From: Chloroflexota bacterium
GTDB lineage: Bacteria; Chloroflexota; Anaerolineae; Anaerolineales; UBA4823
Direction: 5' to 3'
Assembly (NCBI GenBank): GCA_030613705.1
Contig: JAUWLJ010000081.1
Coordinates: 1-7,935 of the forward strand
Length of the DNA: 7,935 bases
Shown here: one piece after another, positions 1-5,789 of the stretch
Position numbering within the stretch: position 1 is the stretch's first letter
How the letters are laid out: every line of letters begins with the position of its first letter
Translations under genes and position numbers: made by a program
The notes under the pieces: model-generated
Told to the model about the DNA's origin: nothing
What the model saw: the letters and a program-made list of their open reading frames with translations, nothing else
The model's database searches: none

Positions 1-420
1 TGATTTTGTGAGTTTACCGACTTGGGTGGCGAGCCGGAATCGATCAGGAAAAGGTAGGGTTTCCTTTGTAACCCAACGGGACAATCGCTCATCTGCTGGT
101 CTCTTCCGTTTCGGTTCAGTATTAAATCGGAACGATGATAAAAGGTTGCCGTAAGGGACCCCCGAAGGACAGGCAGTCTCGCAGGCAAGGCAGCCTAAAC
201 AGTGGTCAATATAAGGGACGGCTTCTTCCAGCTCGATTTCGTCTTCGAGAACTGATTTCATGATGATAATTCTGCCGCGAGGTGAATCCATTTCTTGATG
301 GAGGATATTATAGGTTGGGCAGGCTGGCAGGCAAAAACCACAATGAACACATTTTGATACTGCATCAGCCATTTCTGCGGCCAGAGGCCCAAAATCTTCG
401 ATGGGTATCGTATGCTTCAT
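1..420 (-). CDS. glcF: Glycolate oxidase iron-sulfur subunit GlcF, N-terminal part (runs off left edge)
   Basis: This is the first 140 codons of a protein that continues past the left edge. GlcF carries electrons from the GlcD/GlcE flavoprotein to the membrane quinone pool during glycolate (or D-lactate) oxidation. The sequence shows two complete [4Fe-4S] ferredoxin-type motifs: C24-x2-C27-x2-C30-x3-C34-P and C74-x2-C77-x2-C80-x3-C84-P. The second is followed by SGVPYG, as in GlcF and related DUF3390/CCG-domain proteins. The C-terminal CCG (cysteine-rich) domains expected in a protein of about 400-450 residues lie outside the window. The ATG at 420-418 overlaps the glcE stop codon in an ATGA arrangement. 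It is preceded by GAGGTG (434-429, inside glcE) with 8-nt spacing, so translation is probably coupled. The family is firm. Glycolate versus lactate specificity cannot be told from sequence, but the GlcE neighbour favours glycolate. Confidence 0.93.
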   Translation of the reverse strand, partial: MKHTIPIEDFGPLAAEMADAVSKCVHCGFCLPACPTYNILHQEMDSPRGRIIIMKSVLEDEIELEEAVPYIDHCLGCLACETACPSGVPYGNLLSSFRFNTEPKRKRPADERLSRWVTKETLPFPDRFRLATQVGKLTKS

Positions 421-1508
421 AGTTTTTGCACCTCAGCCCATTTTCCGTTGGGGTCAAGCGCTTTTTTGATTCTCTGATAGAAATTTCCGGTATCCCAGGC
501 ACCGAGGCGAATCCGGTCAGCTGAACCTAAGATCGGCAAGCCGGTCAAATTTGAATCCTTCAAGTATTGATCTAATCTGTCAAGCGGTTTGGACCAGGCG
601 ATCCAGGCGACATTTGCTCCAACGGAATAACGGCGGATTGATCTATTCTGCTGTAAAAACTCGTCCAAATCCGGTACCAATCTCGGTGTGAGAGGGACTT
701 TCACCAACGTTGAATCTTCAGGCAGCCAACGAAACTCATTAATGTGTTCCCAATACATTGACTCTGACTCGCCATCGAGAACCTGGATGTCATCTACGAA
801 TTGTTTTAGTTTATCTATTCGTTCATCAAACAATACCCCTGAACCACCAATTCGAATCCGTAGATAGTATGAATTATTGGTTGGCTCTATCTCCAGGCAT
901 AAGATTTCAATAGGGCTAGCTGTCAATTGGATCAAGTGTTCCATTGCGTTAATTAAAGTAGGATAGCTGGAGATTACTGTTTTGTACTCTTTTGGTCGTG
1001 GGAAAACTTTGAAACTCAGCTCGACCAGAGCACCAAGGCTTCCAAGGCTGCCAACCATTAATTTTGGGATGTCAAATCCAGCAGCATTCTTGACAACTTT
1101 TCCACCCGAGCGGATTAATCTCGCCTCACTATCAAAAAATTGAACTCCAAGCACAAAATCTCGAACGCCTCCATAGTGGTATCTTCCTGGTCCGCTTAAG
1201 TTTGCCGCCACCGTGCCACCAAGAGTTCCCCCGCTCTTGATCAATGGGGGATCGAATGGCAAGAATTGACTGTTTTCGGCGAGCATTTGATCGATTTCGT
1301 CCAGCCGTGTTCCGGCAAGAGCGGTAAACGTGTATTCGCTGGGTATGTATTCCAGGATTCCTTTGACCTTGGACATATCGAGAGTTATCACTCCCGGAGG
1401 TGCTTCAATTGCAGTCTTTGTCTTGCTGCCAAAAGCAAGCAATCGATCTTGCGATTGAATTATTTCACCTATTTCATCAATGACGCCGTTTTTCATAGGT
1501 AATCTCAT
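417..1508 (-). CDS. glcE: Glycolate oxidase FAD-binding subunit GlcE
   Basis: The protein has 363 residues, close to the usual length of about 350. It is the second FAD-domain subunit of the GlcDEF glycolate oxidase and resembles a GlcD without most of the C-terminal catalytic domain. The PCMH-type FAD-binding fold is visible. GGTLGGTVAANLSGPGR lies at about residues 93-109, followed by GGVRDFVLG (113-121), GGKVVKNAAGFD (135-146) and the segment MVGSLGSLG (151-159), then FPRP (169-172). The GG-VAANLSGP, VRDFVLG and KN-AG-D blocks are those I know from E. coli GlcE, which separates it from a second GlcD paralogue. It lies 42 bp after glcD and overlaps glcF by 4 bp. The start is not certain. 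The ATG at 1508 has AAGGA only 2 nt upstream, and a second in-frame ATG (residue 5, 1496) has it 14 nt upstream. Both spacings are suboptimal. Confidence 0.93.
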   Translation of the reverse strand: MRLPMKNGVIDEIGEIIQSQDRLLAFGSKTKTAIEAPPGVITLDMSKVKGILEYIPSEYTFTALAGTRLDEIDQMLAENSQFLPFDPPLIKSGGTLGGTVAANLSGPGRYHYGGVRDFVLGVQFFDSEARLIRSGGKVVKNAAGFDIPKLMVGSLGSLGALVELSFKVFPRPKEYKTVISSYPTLINAMEHLIQLTASPIEILCLEIEPTNNSYYLRIRIGGSGVLFDERIDKLKQFVDDIQVLDGESESMYWEHINEFRWLPEDSTLVKVPLTPRLVPDLDEFLQQNRSIRRYSVGANVAWIAWSKPLDRLDQYLKDSNLTGLPILGSADRIRLGAWDTGNFYQRIKKALDPNGKWAEVQKL

Positions 1509-1550
1509 TTTCCTTGCATGGGAGATAGATGATCAAATATATCAAGGTAT

Positions 1551-2945
1551 TCAGGCGGTTTTTATCCTACTGGGAAGCATTTTTCCACGGTTTGACAATT
1601 CCCGCGGATCAATCTGGTAGCGGATAGCTTGCATCGTATCGATGTCAGACTCAGTGAACATGATGGGTACATACTTCAGTTTTTCAACCCCTATACCATG
1701 TTCACCAGTGATAGATCCTCCGAGATCGATGCACATTTTAAGAATTTCACCGGCAATCTTTTCAGCCTTTTCCTGGTTGGCAGAATCACGTCCATCAAAA
1801 AGGATTAATGGATGCAGATTCCCATCTCCGGCATGAAAGACATTGGCAATTCGAATTCCATATTGGTTTCCCAATTTCTCGATCTCAGCAAGGGCGTGGC
1901 TGAGCTGGCTGCGGGGAACAACGCCATCTTGAACCAGGTAGTCTTGACTTAGTCTACCAACTGCCGAAAATGCACTTTTACGACCCTTCCATATCCGCAT
2001 GCGCTGCTCTTCATCTTCTGCAATCCGAATTTCATATGCACCGGATTCCTCAATAACTTCCATGAGAGAGTTGAATTCTTTTTCTACGATGGACGATTCA
2101 CCATCTAATTCGACAATCAATAAACCAGCAGCGTCGAGAGGATAACCAGCTTGAACTGCGGCTTCCGCTGCCTGGATAGCCAGGTTATCCATGATCTCGA
2201 TTGCACCAGGTAGCAATCCAGCAGCGATGACCATGGATACTGCTTTACCAGCAGCTTCGAGGGAGTGGTAAGCAACCAATACAGTACGGTATGCCTCTGG
2301 TTTAGGTAATAAGCGCAGAGTAACCTCGAGGGCAATTCCGAATAATCCCTCTGAGCCAACATAAAGACCAACTGTATCGGGTCCTATCCCTTCTAAGCTT
2401 TCGCCGCCGATTTCAACAACATCACCATCCGGTAAGACTGCTTTAATTCCCAGGATATGGTTGCTCGTCATCCCATATTTCAGACAATGAGCTCCTCCAG
2501 AATTAAATGCCAGGTTGCCACCAATTGTGCATATCAGTTGACTAGATGGATCAGGGGCGAAGTAAAGTCCATAAGGTGCAGCGGCAAGGCTGACATCAAT
2601 ATTGACTACTCCACATTCGACAACCGCAATACGGCTTTCCGCATCAAGACGAATGATTTTATTTAGACGATTAAGGGCAATAACGATGCCGCCTGATACC
2701 GGAAGAGAGCCACCAGATAGGCTTGTGCCACTCCCGCGTGCTACGAAAGGTACCCCAAATTCATTACATATGCGGACTGTCTGAATAACCTCTTCCTGAG
2801 TTTCTGGCAGTACAACAGCTTGCGGACGAACTTGATAAGATGTCAGGGCATCTGATTCATAGGCAACTAGTTGAGCGTTTTTAGTTAGAAGTCTATCGTT
2901 CGAAAATATTCTTGATAACTCAACCAGGAAAGCTGCCTCGTCCAT
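1551..2945 (-). CDS. glcD: Glycolate oxidase catalytic FAD subunit GlcD
   Basis: At 464 residues it is full length for GlcD (about 460-500). It is the main flavoprotein subunit and oxidises glycolate to glyoxylate; close relatives act on D-lactate or other 2-hydroxy acids. The FAD-binding PCMH domain covers about residues 35-215. It has [11 protein letters not shown] (69-79), DPSS (132-135), the segment [19 protein letters not shown] (142-160) and YVGSEGLFG (195-203). The FAD-oxidase C-terminal domain follows, with HAGDGNLHP (371-379), where the histidines are expected metal or substrate ligands, and GEHGIG (414-419). The C-terminus reads NRGKMLP (452-458), where many relatives have NPGK. A Shine-Dalgarno AGGAGT (2956-2951) sits 5 nt before the ATG, so the start is well supported. 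There is no signal peptide. It lies 46 bp after the Asp-box gene and 42 bp before glcE. Confidence 0.94.
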   Translation of the reverse strand: MDEAAFLVELSRIFSNDRLLTKNAQLVAYESDALTSYQVRPQAVVLPETQEEVIQTVRICNEFGVPFVARGSGTSLSGGSLPVSGGIVIALNRLNKIIRLDAESRIAVVECGVVNIDVSLAAAPYGLYFAPDPSSQLICTIGGNLAFNSGGAHCLKYGMTSNHILGIKAVLPDGDVVEIGGESLEGIGPDTVGLYVGSEGLFGIALEVTLRLLPKPEAYRTVLVAYHSLEAAGKAVSMVIAAGLLPGAIEIMDNLAIQAAEAAVQAGYPLDAAGLLIVELDGESSIVEKEFNSLMEVIEESGAYEIRIAEDEEQRMRIWKGRKSAFSAVGRLSQDYLVQDGVVPRSQLSHALAEIEKLGNQYGIRIANVFHAGDGNLHPLILFDGRDSANQEKAEKIAGEILKMCIDLGGSITGEHGIGVEKLKYVPIMFTESDIDTMQAIRYQIDPRELSNRGKMLPSRIKTA

Positions 2946-2959
2946 TGTTTACTCCTAAG

Positions 2960-2981
2960 ATGCTTATGATCTGTGAAGCAT
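2960..2981 (-). repeat. Small inverted repeat between Asp-box gene and glcD
   Basis: ATGCTT (2960-2965) and AAGCAT (2976-2981) form a perfect 6-bp stem with a 10-nt loop in the 46-bp gap, ending 4 nt before the glcD Shine-Dalgarno. There is no T-run after it in the direction of transcription, so it is not an intrinsic terminator. The stem is short and mostly A-T. It may be a weak intercistronic hairpin or chance. Confidence 0.25.
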
Positions 2982-2991
2982 TGCTATTTGA

Positions 2992-4149
2992 TTACTTGAG
3001 TGTCGCAGTTTCTACCGTTAGGATACGTGGTAAGTAGTCTACGATCAGTTCCCAAGAATCTCCTGCATCTCGACTTGCGAAAACTTGACCAGTGCTGGTT
3101 CCTATGTAGATCCCAGCACTTTCAAATTGGTCTGTCGCCATCGCCTCACGCAGGACCACTAAATGTGCGCGCTGGGGTAAACCATTCGTCAATCGCTCCC
3201 ATGATTCCCCACTATCCTGGCTTCGCCAAACGGCGAAGCTTCCATCGACACTTAATCGATACTCATCACTTTCTTCCAAAACGATGTATATGGTCTCCGG
3301 CTCATGTGGATGAATGGCGATTGGAAAACCAAAGCGACTAGGCAGCTTCCCTTCTCCGATATCGATCCATTCCTGTGCTTGATTATCGCTGCGATAGACC
3401 CCACAATGATTCTGCTGAAAGAGAACATTAGGTCGATTTGAGTGGAGAGCGATTTTATGCACGCACTGCCCATATTCAGGGAACTTATCTGGCAAGAAAT
3501 CAGCTCGTACATTTTTGTTGTATGGAGCCCATGTTTCCCCGCCATCATCTGTACGGTAACATCCTCCGGTTGATATGGCAACGTATATTCGCTCCGGATT
3601 TATCGGATCGAGGACTATTGTGTGTAGGCACAATCCACCGGCTCCAGGGAACCATTCAGCCCGGTGGGGATGATCATACAAACCTTCATTTACCTTCCAG
3701 GATTCTCCTCTGTCTGTTGAGAAGAATAATGCCGCGGGTTCTACTCCAGCAAATAAAACACCTGGTTTATCCTCTCCAGCGGGTTTGATATGCCAAACTT
3801 TAAGCACTTTTTCTGCCAGTTCTTGAGCTTCTTGGGGTTCTTTCGCTTCTTCTGGCGTTCCCAAAGGCCGGCTTGCAGAAGAAGGACGTGGAAAGCTTGG
3901 CGCCTCTCTCCCCTGGGTCCAACTTTCGCCAAAATCATCAGAATAATGTGTGGATGGACCATAAACATCATGGAAAACTGCTGCATGCAACCGCTGATCG
4001 CGTTGATCAAAGGTCATATGCATCACATTCCACCCTTTAAATATTGGTCCGTTCAGCTTCCAGATCTCTCTTTTGCTATCACTTGAGAGAATGAAGCCGC
4101 CTTTCCGAGTACCAATTAATACCAATAACTCAACATCTTTGCCGTTCAT
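2992..4149 (-). CDS. Asp-box (BNR/YVTN-like) beta-propeller protein of unknown function
   Basis: The protein has 385 residues from the ATG at 4149. An in-frame TTG at 4161 would add four residues, but GGAGG lies between the two starts, 5 nt before the ATG, which decides for the ATG. Repeated Asp-box motifs of the form SxDxGxxW mark successive propeller blades. Clear copies end at W77 (SDDFGESW), W151 (STDRGESW), W207 (TDDGGETW), W317 (SQDSGESW) and W366 (SRDAGDSW). Weaker copies end at W261 (SDNQAQEW) and W30 (SSDSKREIW), giving possibly seven blades. Residues about 85-115 form a Pro/Glu-rich insert between blades 2 and 3. There is no signal peptide or membrane segment, so it is probably cytoplasmic. 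Such proteins are often labelled exo-alpha-sialidase or glycosyl hydrolase on the Asp-boxes alone. I see no sialidase FRIP motif near the N-terminus, so I do not assign catalysis. It sits between the PLP enzyme and glcD in the same operon. Confidence 0.88.
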   Translation of the reverse strand: MNGKDVELLVLIGTRKGGFILSSDSKREIWKLNGPIFKGWNVMHMTFDQRDQRLHAAVFHDVYGPSTHYSDDFGESWTQGREAPSFPRPSSASRPLGTPEEAKEPQEAQELAEKVLKVWHIKPAGEDKPGVLFAGVEPAALFFSTDRGESWKVNEGLYDHPHRAEWFPGAGGLCLHTIVLDPINPERIYVAISTGGCYRTDDGGETWAPYNKNVRADFLPDKFPEYGQCVHKIALHSNRPNVLFQQNHCGVYRSDNQAQEWIDIGEGKLPSRFGFPIAIHPHEPETIYIVLEESDEYRLSVDGSFAVWRSQDSGESWERLTNGLPQRAHLVVLREAMATDQFESAGIYIGTSTGQVFASRDAGDSWELIVDYLPRILTVETATLK

Positions 4150-4154
4150 GCCAT

Positions 4155-4159
4155 CCTCC
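4155..4159 (-). promoter_or_regulatory. Shine-Dalgarno that decides the Asp-box protein start
   Basis: GGAGG on the minus strand is 5 nt before the ATG at 4149 and lies inside the reading frame opened by the TTG at 4161. A ribosome bound here would initiate at the ATG, so the longer TTG version is unlikely. Confidence 0.75.
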
Positions 4160-4189
4160 AATAAAGTTATTCATCTCCGATAATTAGGC

Positions 4190-5347
4190 TTAAATATATT
4201 TTACTCCTGATGCGGTGATAAAGAGCACGACACTCTCTTCAGGTTGAATGAATCCATTGGCAAGGAGTTTTATTAACGCGGCCAGAGTTGCAGCCCCTTC
4301 TGGTGAGGCGTATATGCCTTCTTGTTTTCCTAATTCTACCTGTGCTTCAAGCATTTCATCATCTCCGACTGCGACTGCCGTTCCCCTTGAATCCCTCAAG
4401 ATTTCCAAGATCAATCTATCAGCCAGGCTGAGCGGTACCCGAATTCCACCAGCGATTGTGTTTGCATCCTGCCAAAATTCACATCTATCTGATCCTGAAT
4501 GGAAAGCTTTGACCACTGGTGCGCAACCGTCTGACTGCACTGAGATCATCTTTGGGAGATTAGAGTCTTCCAACCAACCTAAAGTTTGCAGTTCCTGGAA
4601 GGCTTTCCACATTCCAACCAAACCTGTACCACCACCTGTTGGGTAGATGATATGATCTGGGAGCTGCCAATGAAATTCTTCAGCCAACTCATATCCCATG
4701 ATTTTTTTGCCTTCTAAGCGGTACGGCTCTCGGAAAGTTGAGACTGAAAACCATTCTCCAGATGACGCCATCTCATCCACAACATAAGCGCAATCTGAAA
4801 TTAGACCGTCAACCAAAATAACTTCAGCACCATAAAGCCGGGTTTCGTTGATGATCGCTTGAGGGGTATCGACTGGCATCACTGCAGTTGATTTCATTCT
4901 GGCGCGGGCTGCATATGCCGCCAATGCACCACCTGCGTTCCCGGCTGTAGGAATAACAAGTTGCTTAAGGCCAACCTCTTGTGCCTTAGACACAGCTGCG
5001 CTGAGTCCACGCGCTTTAAAACTTGCGGTTGGGTTGATACTCTCGTCTTTTGTGAAAATTTTCGAAGCGCCATAGTGAGTGCCTAAATTGCGAAAAGGAA
5101 GAAGTGGCGTATCCCCCTCGCCGAGGCTTGATACATAACTAAGATCCTCAACTGGCAATAGTTCATGCCATCGCCACATTCCTGTCCGTCGATGGCTGAG
5201 TTTGTTCCTGTCTAGATGCTCCCTTGCAGCTGAGAGGTCGTAACGTGCCAAAATTGGAGCATCGCAATGATGGCAGAAGGTTTGCACTTTAGAGGCTGGG
5301 AATATTCGATTACACTGTGGGCATTCAAGGTGAGTAAGATAAGACAT
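4190..5347 (-). CDS. thrC: Threonine synthase-like PLP-dependent enzyme with N-terminal zinc ribbon
   Basis: This is a 385-residue fold-type II PLP enzyme. Threonine synthase converts O-phospho-L-homoserine to threonine. The N-terminus has two CxxC pairs, C9/C12 and C25/C28, forming a small zinc ribbon typical of one threonine synthase subgroup. The catalytic core follows. LGEGDTPL (75-82) precedes NPTASFKARG (105-114), where K111 is the expected Schiff-base lysine. Further blocks are PTAGNAGGALAAYAARA (133-149), the phosphate-binding glycine loop TGGGTG (237-242), SPEGAAT (348-354) and TASGVKY (378-384). These match threonine synthase better than threonine dehydratase. It is the first gene of the minus-strand operon, 40 bp before the Asp-box gene. 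No good Shine-Dalgarno precedes the ATG; there is only weak AGAA about 4 nt upstream. Because it sits with glycolate oxidase and no other threonine-pathway genes are visible, another beta-replacement or elimination reaction is possible. Confidence 0.86.
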   Translation of the reverse strand: MSYLTHLECPQCNRIFPASKVQTFCHHCDAPILARYDLSAAREHLDRNKLSHRRTGMWRWHELLPVEDLSYVSSLGEGDTPLLPFRNLGTHYGASKIFTKDESINPTASFKARGLSAAVSKAQEVGLKQLVIPTAGNAGGALAAYAARARMKSTAVMPVDTPQAIINETRLYGAEVILVDGLISDCAYVVDEMASSGEWFSVSTFREPYRLEGKKIMGYELAEEFHWQLPDHIIYPTGGGTGLVGMWKAFQELQTLGWLEDSNLPKMISVQSDGCAPVVKAFHSGSDRCEFWQDANTIAGGIRVPLSLADRLILEILRDSRGTAVAVGDDEMLEAQVELGKQEGIYASPEGAATLAALIKLLANGFIQPEESVVLFITASGVKYI

Positions 5348-5361
5348 AATTTCTAAGCAAG

Positions 5362-5390
5362 ATTCTACCCTCTAGTTAATGATTTGTCTC
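5362..5390 (-). promoter_or_regulatory. Candidate sigma-70-type promoter for the thrC-glcDEF operon
   Basis: On the minus strand GAGACA (5390-5385, four of six matches to TTGACA) is followed after exactly 17 nt by TAGAAT (5367-5362, five of six matches to TATAAT). Transcription would start near 5355, leaving a leader of only about 8 nt before the ATG at 5347. This would agree with the lack of a good Shine-Dalgarno there. It was found by eye and could be a chance match in AT-rich DNA. Confidence 0.35.
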
Positions 5391-5677
5391 GTAAATCCGG
5401 AAATTCGTTGCCAGATTGCGCCCAATATTCCTGTTAATTGGATATAATGTATGGGATAAGATTACTATAGATTCTGAAATAGATTTAACCGGGGTAATCA
5501 ATTTAAATTATTTTGTATATCCGGGAAGTATATATCAACAAAAGAAAAACCACAAAACACACCTCACTTATAATTATGATTCCAGATATGATACAACAAA
5601 ATGAAAGAATGCCTTAGATTATTATTGATGACTGAAAACACATTGTTGCTCTCTCACCAAATCACATTCCGAAATTG

Positions 5678-5706
5678 CTGACATACAGACCACCTCAATC
5701 TTTATG
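5678..5706 (+). promoter_or_regulatory. Weak candidate promoter for the receiver-flavoprotein/kinase operon
   Basis: CTGACA (5678-5683, five of six matches to the -35 consensus) is followed after 17 nt by TTTATG (5701-5706, only three of six for the -10). It would give a 5' leader of about 75 nt. The poor -10 means this is only a candidate; an alternative sigma factor or an activator-dependent promoter is equally possible. Confidence 0.2.
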
Positions 5707-5777
5707 CAAGCGAAGATGGGGAAATTGCCATCACTCATGAGAGGGAAATTCGAGATTGATCTTATTCTCAGTTTAAT

Positions 5778-5783
5778 AAGGAG
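5778..5783 (+). promoter_or_regulatory. Strong Shine-Dalgarno for the receiver-flavoprotein gene
   Basis: AAGGAG lies 6 nt before the ATG at 5790. It fixes the start of the fusion protein and places the receiver domain at the true N-terminus, with the conserved acidic pair at residues 10-11. Confidence 0.85.
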
Positions 5784-5789
5784 AAACTA

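Larger units (their letters stand above)
5348..5789. other. AT-rich divergent intergenic region
   Basis: This 442-bp gap separates the 5' ends of the two units, so it should carry both promoters and any shared operator. It is clearly richer in A+T than the flanking genes. I found no convincing gene, tRNA or terminator in it. Visible structure is limited to short palindromes: AATTTAAATT at 5500-5509 and CTCATGAG at about 5734-5741. Both are of a size expected by chance in such sequence. The gap is long for so compact a region, so a small RNA or upstream regulatory site could be hidden here without being recognisable by eye. Confidence 0.75.

Noticed and set aside
2992..4149. Sialidase or glycosyl hydrolase function for the Asp-box protein
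   Set aside because: Asp-boxes are structural. I see no FRIP motif, no convincing arginine triad and no signal peptide, so the catalytic label is not supported.
4149..4161. TTG start four codons upstream of the chosen Asp-box protein start
   Set aside because: The only good Shine-Dalgarno (4159-4155) lies downstream of the TTG and is well placed for the ATG at 4149.
3438..4646. Plus-strand open frames of 98-132 codons (3438-3788, 3790-4086, 4248-4646) opposite the Asp-box and thrC genes
   Set aside because: They lie antisense to genes with strong family motifs, have no ribosome sites, and their translations show no domain.
5443..5448. A perfect TATAAT on the plus strand
   Set aside because: No -35-like hexamer lies 16-18 nt upstream and there is no TGn extension. 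It is about 340 bp from the gene start in AT-rich DNA, where such matches are common.
5416..5604. A 62-codon open frame on the plus strand in the intergenic region
   Set aside because: It opens with TTG, has no Shine-Dalgarno, and its translation is a low-complexity reflection of AT-rich DNA (Asn, Tyr, Ile, Lys) with no recognisable domain.
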